29,165 bases of DNA, taken from the NCBI GenBank assembly GCA_964519405.1, contig CAZFLA010000027.1, positions 1 to 29,165 of the forward strand, written 5' to 3'. Each line of letters begins with the position of its first letter. Positions within the stretch are counted from its first letter, which is position 1. Position numbers and translations under genes: made by a program. Of this stretch, positions 6,362 through 13,471 are shown piece by piece. The stretch is from G963677485 sp964519405 (lineage in GTDB: Bacteria > Armatimonadota > HRBIN16). The notes below the pieces were generated by a model, which saw only the letters and a list, made by a program, of their open reading frames with translations, made no database searches and was not told the DNA's origin.

Positions 6362-8626
6362 ATGGGTATCCGTAATACGATCTATGCTCTGTTAGCGTGT
6401 ATGATATTCTCCGTCGCGGCGAAATCAGATGGTATGATATTCCCAATTGAGCGCCCCAATACCTCAATTGTCAAACCGAACAGTCTGTTTACGGTGAAAT
6501 ACCATTATGTGGATGTCGCAATACAAGACCAACTCTGCACCACCAAAGTCGATCAGGTTTTTCATAACGACCAATCGGTTGATCTTGAGGGCATGTATAT
6601 GTTCCCCATGCCTGAAGGATCCGCAATCACCAATTTCGCCATGTTTGATGGCGAAAAGAAGATAGAAGGCAAAATTCTTGGCAAGGATGAAGCCAGAAAC
6701 CTGTATGAATCTATCGTCAGGCAGCGAAAAGACCCTGCGATTTTGGAATACATAGACCGCAACACCTTCCGAGCCCGCGTATATCCAATCCCGGCCAATG
6801 GCGACAAGCGGATTCAGCTCAGTTATGCGGAGCTCATCAAGAAGACAGGTAATGTCTGCCACTACACCTATCCGCTCAGCACCGAGCGCTTCTCAGCCGA
6901 GCCGTTATCGCAGTGCAAAGTCACCATCACCATAAAAAGCAGCAAACCCATCGCCAACATCTATTCGCCAACACATCAACTCGATATCGACCGCGTCTCC
7001 GACCGTGAAGCACGTGTCACCTGGTCGGCAAAAGACACGAAGCCCGATACTGACATGGAGCTCTACTACTCGGTTTCCGATGATGACCTTGGGGTTGATG
7101 TTATCTCCTATAAACAGCCTGGTGAGGATGGTTACTTCATGCTGTTGGCATCACCGCACAGAGAGGTGACCAAAACCGCAGAAGCCGCGAAAAATGTGGT
7201 GTTTGTGCTTGACCGCACAGGCAGCATGATGGGCGACAAGATAGATCAAGCCAAGCAGGCGATCAGTTTTTGTATCAACTCGTTGAAACAGCAGGATAGC
7301 TTCAATGTGATTACTTTCAATGAAAAACCCGCCCCGTTGTTTGATGTCCCACAAAAAGCCACCAGTGAAAACCGGAAAAAGGCATTAAAAGAGATAGAAT
7401 CGCTTGACGCAAACGGCGGTACAAATATCAATGAAGTGCTGATCACCGCCAAGCAACAATTCGACAAGCTGGGTTCTGAAAACAACTATGTGGTATTCAT
7501 TACCGATGGTCAGCCTACAGTAGGCGATACCAGTGAGATAAACATTCTGACCAATGCCAAAAACAGCAGCGCTCGCATGTTCGTGTTTGGGGTGGGATAC
7601 GATGTGAACACCCATTTACTGGATAAACTATCGGAACAAAACAGGGGATCCAGCGACTACATCCGGCCCAGCGAGAACCTCGAAACCAAAATCGGCAGCT
7701 TTTTCGCGAAAGTCACCACTCCGGTATTGACCGACATCACGCTTGAAGTTCAAGGATCAAAGACGTTGGATCGGTTCCCCGACAAGGACTTGCCTGATGT
7801 CTTTACCGGATCGCAGTTGGTCATTCTGGGCCGTTATCAAGGCTCGGGCAATGCGAAGTTTATACTGAAGGGCAAAGCTGGCGGCAAAACCAAGAGCTAT
7901 GTAGTCAACGCTAACCTTGATGAGAGCAGCAGCACACAGCCATACATCGCTCAGATATGGGCGCAGCGAAAAATCGGGTATCTTCTGAACGAAATCCGGC
8001 TGCACTCCAGCAAGGAACTCGTCGACGAGGTGATCAGACTATCCAAGCTATATGGCATACCAACCGAATACACCTCGTTCCTGGCAGATGAACGCAAGAG
8101 CGAAGCCGACCTGAAGAATGACATTTCGAAAGTCCAACTAAGGTCACAGCAGGCATCTGGTGTGAAGTCGGGGACATATGGGGTCGCACAAAGCACGAAC
8201 TCCAACTACAGTCTCAATTCCACACAAACTTTGGGCGGTGCCGCTAACGCACTGTCTGTCAATGGTCAGACGCAGCTCGGTGAAATCGCAGCTAATGGGC
8301 GCATAGGCGGCACATATCAAGACAGCGAAGACCGCACCGTCGTGGTGGCGAATGTGCAGAATGTGGCATCGCGCACATTCTACCAGCGCGGCAAATACTG
8401 GGAAGATGCTAACCTGCAGCCCAATCAAAAAGCGATGCAGATTAAGCAGTTCTCCGATGCCCACTTTAAGCTTATAAAGGCGTATCCTAAACTCGCTCAG
8501 TATTCTACATTGGGCCAGATTCGTGCGATCATGGCGAACGACAACGCCATTGACATCGGGCCAGAAGGCAAGGAAACACTGACCGAGGCAGAGATCAAGA
8601 CGCTAACCATACAGAACCGCAAGTAG
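6362..8626 (+). CDS. Secreted VIT and von Willebrand factor A domain protein
   Basis: A 754-residue exported protein. Residues 1-20 form a signal peptide (YALLACMIFSVAA). A VIT (vault/inter-alpha-trypsin inhibitor) domain covers about 40-165, with characteristic LEGMYMFPMPEGSAI and RVYPIPANGDKRIQL segments. A VWA domain follows from about 278 to 450. Its metal site has Asp284 in DRTGSM, GGTNINE and FITDGQP, so the usual DxSxS is DxTxS with Thr in place of the first Ser. The 600-690 region is rich in Asn, Gln, Ser and Gly and is probably a linker, ending in a conserved-looking helical tail. Proteins of this type bind ligands or partners in the envelope. No sortase signal is visible and no sortase gene is nearby, so its partner is unknown. 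The start follows GGAGGTGA with ideal spacing. Confidence 0.88.
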   Translation: MGIRNTIYALLACMIFSVAAKSDGMIFPIERPNTSIVKPNSLFTVKYHYVDVAIQDQLCTTKVDQVFHNDQSVDLEGMYMFPMPEGSAITNFAMFDGEKKIEGKILGKDEARNLYESIVRQRKDPAILEYIDRNTFRARVYPIPANGDKRIQLSYAELIKKTGNVCHYTYPLSTERFSAEPLSQCKVTITIKSSKPIANIYSPTHQLDIDRVSDREARVTWSAKDTKPDTDMELYYSVSDDDLGVDVISYKQPGEDGYFMLLASPHREVTKTAEAAKNVVFVLDRTGSMMGDKIDQAKQAISFCINSLKQQDSFNVITFNEKPAPLFDVPQKATSENRKKALKEIESLDANGGTNINEVLITAKQQFDKLGSENNYVVFITDGQPTVGDTSEINILTNAKNSSARMFVFGVGYDVNTHLLDKLSEQNRGSSDYIRPSENLETKIGSFFAKVTTPVLTDITLEVQGSKTLDRFPDKDLPDVFTGSQLVILGRYQGSGNAKFILKGKAGGKTKSYVVNANLDESSSTQPYIAQIWAQRKIGYLLNEIRLHSSKELVDEVIRLSKLYGIPTEYTSFLADERKSEADLKNDISKVQLRSQQASGVKSGTYGVAQSTNSNYSLNSTQTLGGAANALSVNGQTQLGEIAANGRIGGTYQDSEDRTVVVANVQNVASRTFYQRGKYWEDANLQPNQKAMQIKQFSDAHFKLIKAYPKLAQYSTLGQIRAIMANDNAIDIGPEGKETLTEAEIKTLTIQNRK

Positions 8627-8651
8627 AGGTCGCTCTGTGCTGGCATGAATA

Positions 8652-8692
8652 AACCGGGGCAGCGTATATAGCCTGTATACGCTGCCCCGGTT
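8652..8692. terminator. Hairpin between convergent genes
   Basis: A perfect 17-bp stem, AACCGGGGCAGCGTATA at 8652-8668 and its complement at 8676-8692, with a 7-nt loop. No T-tract follows in either direction, so efficiency as an intrinsic terminator is uncertain. Its place between the convergent VIT/VWA gene and the permease gene favours a bidirectional transcription barrier. Confidence 0.65.
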
Positions 8693-8729
8693 GCATGCTC
8701 ATCATGCTGCGATGTCGATATAAGCCAGT

Positions 8730-9812
8730 TTACCGCCCGTGTAAACTGCCGATATCTATACTGTTGAACAAGAAGCCGACGATCATAATGCCCACGGCAA
8801 CAGTGCCGAAGAACACGGCGATCAGCTTAGGACGCAGCACCTTACGCAGGATCACCGCTTCCGGCAGACTTAAACCGATGGTGCCCATCATAAAAGCCAA
8901 ACAGCTGCCTAGTGCGGCGCCTTTGGCCAGCAATGCTTCGATAATTGGGATGATCCCAGCCGCATTGCTGTATAACGGCACTCCAATTAACACCGCCAAC
9001 GGTACCGAATACCAGTGACCAGCTCCTAATACACCGCTTAACATATCTGTGGGTGCGTATCCATGGATACCAGCTCCCACCGCTATTCCGGCGATGACAT
9101 AAGGCCACACCTTACCCACAATCTCACGCAGCGCGGTATTCGCAGCATCAAAACGGGCAGCCCAGTCCAGCTTTTGATCGGCTCCCTCACCAACGGCGAT
9201 CTCTCGCACCCATGGTTCGATCTCATGCTCAAGCTTGAGTTTTCCAATGATCCAACCGGCAGTAATAGCCACTGTCAGTCCGGCAGCGATATAGATGGCG
9301 GCTACCTTCCAGCCGAACAGCCCTGCCAGTAAAACAACCGCAACCTCGTTGACCATAGGAGCAGAGATCAAAAAGCTGAAGGTAACGCCTAGCGGCACTC
9401 CGCTCTGCACGAAGCCAATGAACAACGGCACCGCGGAACAACTGCAGAATGGTGTCACAATGCCCAACATGGCGGCGAGTATGTTTCCAGTGAACTGCCG
9501 GCCAGCCAGCATCTTGCGGCTGCGTTCTGGGGTAAAGAAAGTGCGGATCACGCCAATAACCCATACCACAATGCTCAGAAGAAGCAACACCTTGGGCACA
9601 TCATAGAAAAAGAACTGCAGCGACTGACCCAAATGCGATGCCTCGCTGAACCCCATCACGTGAAAAACCAACCATTTGCTGAATGGCAGTGTGGCCCTGT
9701 AAGCAAACACCCAGACGACTATAGCTATCACTGCGAACAGCACTCGCCGGCTTACTGGCATCTGCTGGTGGTCGCTTGTCTCTGACCCTGTGTGCGAACA
9801 GCAATCAGACAT
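8730..9812 (-). CDS. ArsP-type (DUF318/PF03773) permease
   Basis: A polytopic inner-membrane permease of 360 residues with about eight to ten hydrophobic segments. The signature FCSCSAVPLFIGF at 122-134, with paired Cys123 and Cys125, is typical of the ArsP/YraQ family; ArsP exports trivalent organoarsenicals such as methylarsenite. The N-terminus MSDCCSHTG adds two Cys and a His that could bind metal. It is the last gene of the reverse operon. Its ATG lies within the end of ACR3 (8-base overlap), with GGGAG upstream, so the two are translationally coupled. The context supports an arsenic-related role, but the substrate is inferred. Confidence 0.85.
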   Translation of the reverse strand: MSDCCSHTGSETSDHQQMPVSRRVLFAVIAIVVWVFAYRATLPFSKWLVFHVMGFSEASHLGQSLQFFFYDVPKVLLLLSIVVWVIGVIRTFFTPERSRKMLAGRQFTGNILAAMLGIVTPFCSCSAVPLFIGFVQSGVPLGVTFSFLISAPMVNEVAVVLLAGLFGWKVAAIYIAAGLTVAITAGWIIGKLKLEHEIEPWVREIAVGEGADQKLDWAARFDAANTALREIVGKVWPYVIAGIAVGAGIHGYAPTDMLSGVLGAGHWYSVPLAVLIGVPLYSNAAGIIPIIEALLAKGAALGSCLAFMMGTIGLSLPEAVILRKVLRPKLIAVFFGTVAVGIMIVGFLFNSIDIGSLHGR

Positions 9813-10869
9813 TTTTATCTCCCTTATCTACTCGGCTGGTAAACCATCTCTCTCGCAGCCTGAACGCCGAATTGACGAGCAACAACATGACAGGAACCTC
9901 CACAAGCGGACCTATGACCGCAGCAAAAGCCTCCTGGGAATGGATAGTGAATGATGCCACCGCCACTGCGATAGCCAGTTCGAAGTTGTTGCTAGCAGCC
10001 GTAAAGCTCAGCGTAACACTCTGTTCATAGTTGGCATTCAGTTTTCGGCTTAACCAGAAGGATATAAAGAACATCAACAGGAAATAAACTAGCAGTGGAG
10101 CCGCTACCAGTAAAACTTGGTAAGGAAGCTCTATGATGGTCTGCCCCTTTAGACTGAACATAACCACAATGGTGAACAGCAGTGCTATCAGCGTGAGTGG
10201 GCTAATCTTGGGCATGAATCTGCCGTAAAACCACTCATCACCCTTGGTTTTTCGTAAGATGGCGTTGCTTAATGCCCCTGCCGCAAAGGGAATACCTAAA
10301 TAGATCAGCACGCTGTGTGCTATTTGGATGGGATCAACGTCCACCACTCCGCCCTTTAAGCCGATCATTTTTGGCAGTATGGTTACAAATATCCAGGCAA
10401 ACACCGAATAAAACAGAACTTGAAAGATAGAGTTAAATGCCACTAATCCTGCGGCAAACTCAGTGTCACCTTCTGCTAGTTCGTTCCACACGATAACCAT
10501 GGCAATGCATCGAGCAAGACCAATCATGATCACACCAACCATGAGGTGCGGATAGTTATGCAGGAACAAGATGGCCAGCACGAACATCAGCACAGGACCA
10601 ATCACCCAGTTCTGCAGCAATGACGCGCCAAGAAGCCGTTTGTTTTTGAATACTGCGGGAAGCTGCTCGTAACGCACCTTGGCTAAAGGTGGATACATCA
10701 TGACGATCAACCCAATCGCTATTGGGATATTGGTGCTGCCCACGCTGAAGCGGTTCCAAAAGTCCGATACATCGGGTACCATCGCGCCCCATGAAACACC
10801 AGCAATCATGGCAACTAGAATCCATACCGTGAGGTATTGATCTCGTGCTGAAAGCCTCTTTTTTGTCAT
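9805..10869 (-). CDS. acr3: ACR3 family arsenite efflux transporter
   Basis: Arsenite/H+ antiporter of the inner membrane, 354 residues with about ten transmembrane helices. The conserved helix-4 motif GLARCIAMVIVWNEL contains the essential Cys121, and the helix-9 motif NNFELAIAVA contains Glu297; both are hallmarks of ACR3. I start at ATG 10869 (MTKKRLSARD), with GGTAGG upstream, because an earlier in-frame start at 10929 would overlap the preceding gene and add an untypical hydrophilic extension. It is the middle gene of a three-gene operon: 34 bases after the glutaredoxin-like gene and overlapping the ArsP-type permease by 8 bases. Confidence 0.95.
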   Translation of the reverse strand: MTKKRLSARDQYLTVWILVAMIAGVSWGAMVPDVSDFWNRFSVGSTNIPIAIGLIVMMYPPLAKVRYEQLPAVFKNKRLLGASLLQNWVIGPVLMFVLAILFLHNYPHLMVGVIMIGLARCIAMVIVWNELAEGDTEFAAGLVAFNSIFQVLFYSVFAWIFVTILPKMIGLKGGVVDVDPIQIAHSVLIYLGIPFAAGALSNAILRKTKGDEWFYGRFMPKISPLTLIALLFTIVVMFSLKGQTIIELPYQVLLVAAPLLVYFLLMFFISFWLSRKLNANYEQSVTLSFTAASNNFELAIAVAVASFTIHSQEAFAAVIGPLVEVPVMLLLVNSAFRLRERWFTSRVDKGDKNV

Positions 10870-10903
10870 CTTGTCATACCTACCACCAAAGGCATATATC
10901 CAC

Positions 10904-11137
10904 CTACTGAAGCATTGCCTTGATCTCACCTAGGTTTGGAACCCTGCCGCTCACTTTCACTTGGCCATCCACCACCAGTGCGGGAGTGCTCATCACGCCG
11001 TATTTCATGATGTCCGCCATGTTTGTGACGTGTTCCATGTTGATTTCCAGACCAAGCTCTTCAGCAGCTTTCTTAGTAAAGTCTGCTAGGGTATGGCATT
11101 TCGCGCATCCGCCGCCGAGAATTTTTACTTCTTTCAT
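10904..11137 (-). CDS. Small thioredoxin/glutaredoxin-like protein (redox-active disulfide family, TM0996/MTH895 type)
   Basis: A cytosolic 77-residue thioredoxin-fold protein. The redox centre is GGGCAKC with Cys11 and Cys14 near the N-terminus, and the cis-proline segment is STPALVVDG (Pro51). The short length and the GxGCxxC start are typical of the TM0996/MTH895 family, which recurs beside arsenic permeases and resembles ArsE of the arsEFG organoarsenical system. It is first in the reverse operon, with AGGAG 7 bases before the ATG, and would deliver reducing equivalents to an arsenical-reducing step. The exact partner is inferred. Confidence 0.9.
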   Translation of the reverse strand: MKEVKILGGGCAKCHTLADFTKKAAEELGLEINMEHVTNMADIMKYGVMSTPALVVDGQVKVSGRVPNLGEIKAMLQ

Positions 11138-11170
11138 GATTCCGCTCCTATCCTATATATGTTGGCTAAT

Positions 11171-11185
11171 TTGGCATATAGCCAA
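11171..11185. promoter_or_regulatory. Putative operator, TTGGC-N5-GCCAA
   Basis: A palindrome TTGGCATATAGCCAA, 34 bases upstream of the start of the reverse ars operon, preceded by a further half site (TTGGC at 11162-11166). The same TTGGC/GCCAA arms, spaced by 6 instead of 5, form the centre of the large inverted repeat at 11294-11343. This makes a shared repressor site in the divergent promoter region plausible. No binding evidence is available. Confidence 0.5.
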
Positions 11186-11293
11186 TAATGAAAAACCTAA
11201 GTGTATTGGTCACCAGCCAAATGCGTGTTGTCACCATATCTGCGTTTGATCTGCAAGAAAATGATGGTATAGGCTGGTGAGGCATATTCCGAT

Positions 11294-11343
11294 GTTATAT
11301 TACCCTATATTTGGCCATTACGCCAAATATAGGGTAATATAAC
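11294..11343. promoter_or_regulatory. 22-bp perfect inverted repeat in the ars divergent promoter region
   Basis: The arms at 11294-11315 and 11322-11343 are exact reverse complements over 22 bases around a 6-base centre, CATTAC. The inner part is TTTGGC/GCCAAA and the outer part is AT-rich. It lies 91 bases before the arsC start, in the 300-bp gap between the divergent operons. A dimeric or tetrameric ArsR-type regulator site is likely; transcribed, it would also form a very stable hairpin in the arsC leader. A wider 9-bp inverted repeat, TCACCAGCC at 11210-11218 and GGCTGGTGA at 11272-11280, lies beside it. Confidence 0.7.
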
Positions 11344-11434
11344 CTAGAAACATGACTATTCCATATAGCTTAGGCCGATGCGGTAGTCCTTAGGGTGAGT
11401 TTCTGCCAGATAACTTCAAGATGCAGAGGTGTTT

Positions 11435-11866
11435 ATGTTAATTCTGTTTTTATGTACCGGTAACTCGTGTCGAAGCCAAATAGCAGAAGGTTTCGGAAGG
11501 CTTTATGCCAAGCCGGGATGGCAAGTTGCTTCAGCCGGTAGTAATCCGGTTCGATATGTGCATCCATATGCGGTTAAAGTCATGGCTGAAAAGGGCATCG
11601 ATATCACTGCACACTCCAGTAAACACCTCAGTAATTACCCGAATCCCGATGTTGTAGTGACCCTATGCGACAACGCAGCTAAAGATTGCCCGCTATACCC
11701 TGGAGCGGTGCTCACAGAACACTGGGGACTGGCAGACCCAGCAAACGCCACTGGCAACGAAGAGGCAGTCATGCAATCATTTCGTGATACAAGGGATGAG
11801 ATTGAGAAGCGTGTCCACGAATTGTTTACTCGTATAGATACTTTAGGGAGCACCAACAATGAATAA
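11435..11866 (+). CDS. arsC: Arsenate reductase, low-molecular-weight phosphatase fold, thioredoxin-coupled
   Basis: Reduces arsenate to arsenite in the cytosol. The 143-residue protein has the P-loop CTGNSCRS (Cys7 to Arg13) and the general acid in WGLADPA (Asp101). Cys78 (VTLCDN) and Cys85 (KDCPLYP) complete the three-cysteine relay known from S. aureus-type ArsC, so regeneration should use thioredoxin. I start at ATG 11435 because AGAGG lies 5 bases upstream; a GTG two codons earlier is less well placed. It is first in the forward operon and overlaps the next gene by 8 bases, with arsenite then leaving through the divergently encoded ACR3. Confidence 0.95.
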   Translation: MLILFLCTGNSCRSQIAEGFGRLYAKPGWQVASAGSNPVRYVHPYAVKVMAEKGIDITAHSSKHLSNYPNPDVVVTLCDNAAKDCPLYPGAVLTEHWGLADPANATGNEEAVMQSFRDTRDEIEKRVHELFTRIDTLGSTNNE

Positions 11867-12383
11867 GTATGCATCTGTGTTTATAGCAATCATGGTGACC
11901 GCATCTGTTGGGATGTCACCATTAGGCGTTTCCGCAAACACCACTACTCACACCACAGCTAAGAAAGTCCAAGTCAAAGCCAAGACAACACCCAAAAAGC
12001 TTGGCACACCGAAGAAAGCAACAGCAATACCGCACAAGAAAGCCAATACTGCTGATCGAAAACCGCAAAAACCAACCCCCGCGAAGCCGGCTGTAAAGAA
12101 GCTGCCGAAACTTCTCGATTTAGGGTCTACTAGCTGCATTCCATGCAAAATGATGGCTCCCATACTTGACGAACTGACTAAGGAATACAAAGGCAAGCTG
12201 GAAGTGTCGTTTATTGATGTGTGGAAAAACAAGGAACCTGCAGAAAAATACAACATCAACAGCATTCCTACACAGATATTTTTCGACGCTCAAGGCAAGG
12301 AAGTGTTTCGGCATGTTGGCTACTGGCCCAAGGATGAAATCATCAAGGCATTCCGTAACAAAGGAATCAAATTCGGCAAGTAG
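11859..12383 (+). CDS. Exported thioredoxin-fold protein with Lys/Pro-rich linker
   Basis: A 174-residue protein in three parts: a signal peptide or anchor (about 1-26, FIAIMVTASVGMSPLGVSA), a strongly basic Lys/Pro/Thr-rich linker (about 30-83) and a thioredoxin domain (85-174). The active site is CIPC (Cys93, Cys96) and the cis-proline lies in SIPTQIFF (Pro137). It should act outside the membrane, receiving electrons from the CcdA-like protein encoded two genes downstream. Its start lies inside the end of arsC (ATGAATAA overlap), so the two are coupled. The linker is unusually long and basic and could bind acidic polymers. A role in organoarsenical reduction is possible but not shown. Confidence 0.88.
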   Translation: MNKYASVFIAIMVTASVGMSPLGVSANTTTHTTAKKVQVKAKTTPKKLGTPKKATAIPHKKANTADRKPQKPTPAKPAVKKLPKLLDLGSTSCIPCKMMAPILDELTKEYKGKLEVSFIDVWKNKEPAEKYNINSIPTQIFFDAQGKEVFRHVGYWPKDEIIKAFRNKGIKFGK

Positions 12384-12407
12384 TATTTCAGTGCTTGGGA
12401 TTACAAA

Positions 12408-12554
12408 ATGAAGAGAAACTATCTCGTTATCATCATTCTGGTCATTTTATCGATGTGGCTAGTATTGCCGCACCTGGCTACAAGCGGTGCCTCAGCTTCT
12501 GGTCAGAACAGTTGCAGCTGCGGCGGCGGAAGCTGCCCATCTCCCACGAAGTAA
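12408..12554 (+). CDS. 48-residue membrane-anchored Cys-rich peptide of the ars operon
   Basis: A short ORF between the thioredoxin and CcdA-like genes. Residues 5-24 are a single hydrophobic segment (YLVIIILVILSMWLVLPHLA), followed by a small polar tail containing NSCSCGGGSC. The CxCxxxxC arrangement resembles soft-metal or thiol-exchange sites. By topology the tail should face outward, on the same side as the exported thioredoxin. The ribosome binding site is weak (TTGGGA about 7 bases upstream), but the ORF fits the gap with no competing frame, and its signal-like start is coherent. I do not recognise a family. It might bind trivalent arsenic or pass electrons between neighbouring proteins. 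Confidence 0.7.
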   Translation: MKRNYLVIIILVILSMWLVLPHLATSGASASGQNSCSCGGGSCPSPTK

Positions 12555-12599
12555 TTGGTGAGGTGTCGGTCATTACACTAGATATTATGAGGTCATAAC

Positions 12600-13301
12600 T
12601 TGCTGGAACGGATATTCATCGTGCTAAGCCATGCTATGGATGGGTCGGCATATCTCGCTCTTGCGGCTGCGTTCCTGTGGGGCATACTCAGCGTGATACT
12701 CAGCCCATGCCACTTGTCCAGCATCCCCTTGATCATAGGCTTCATCAGCGAACAGGGCAGCCTTAATACGCGCAAAGCATTCGGGCTCTCGTTTCTATTT
12801 GGTTTGGGGATACTATTAACCATTGCATTCATCGGTATAATCACCGCGTTGATGGGGCGTATGATCGGTGATGTTGGCAGATACGGCAACTATGCAGTAG
12901 CAAGCATCTTCTTTATCGTCGGTTTGCACCTCATGGGTTTAATCCCGCTGAGTTTTCCGGGCGCCGGGAACATTGGGATGAAACAGAAGGGGTATTGGGC
13001 CTCTTTTATACTGGGGCTGGTATTCGGCATCGCACTTGGCCCCTGCACTTTTGCTTACATGGCACCTGTGCTCACACTCTCACTTAAGGCAGCGGCTACA
13101 AATATTGTTTATGCGGTCTTGTTGCTGGCTCTATATGGGTTAGGACACTGTATGGTCATCGTAGCAGCAGGAACCTCAATGGAACTCGTCCAACGATATC
13201 TCAACTGGAATGAGCGATCTAGAGGCGCAGCGAAACTGAAGCAAGTATGCGGTGTGCTGGTGGTATTGGGCGGAGTTTACCTTATATACACTGCACACTA
13301 G
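12600..13301 (+). CDS. CcdA/DsbD-like membrane protein, ArsG-like
   Basis: A 233-residue polytopic protein of about six helices in the CcdA/DsbD transmembrane family, which carries electrons from cytosolic thioredoxin to extracytoplasmic thiols. The paired catalytic cysteines are in LSPCHLSSIPLI (Cys37) and LGPCTFAYMAPV (Cys149). Members in arsenic islands are annotated as ArsG-family aromatic arsenical efflux permeases, so export is an alternative role. The start is TTG at 12600, with GAGGT 6 bases upstream. It is last in the forward operon. No clear terminator follows; the 170 bases before the next gene hold nothing I can name. Confidence 0.85.
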   Translation: MLERIFIVLSHAMDGSAYLALAAAFLWGILSVILSPCHLSSIPLIIGFISEQGSLNTRKAFGLSFLFGLGILLTIAFIGIITALMGRMIGDVGRYGNYAVASIFFIVGLHLMGLIPLSFPGAGNIGMKQKGYWASFILGLVFGIALGPCTFAYMAPVLTLSLKAAATNIVYAVLLLALYGLGHCMVIVAAGTSMELVQRYLNWNERSRGAAKLKQVCGVLVVLGGVYLIYTAH

Positions 13302-13471
13302 CAACCAAGTGTAACAGAGCTTTACATGCCAATATCGCTACGAATATCTGCTCAGTAATACCTAGCAAGAAGGCGAACCTGCGGTGTCATCACGCTGTTG
13401 TTTATGATAGCATGGCAGTAGCCAACAGGCTGTGTCTATGATTATCACGCAGTAGAAAGGCCGCAATCACT

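Noticed and set aside
10870..10929. Upstream extension of ACR3
   Set aside because: It would overlap the glutaredoxin-like gene and add a hydrophilic stretch absent from ACR3 proteins; ATG 10869 has a ribosome site.
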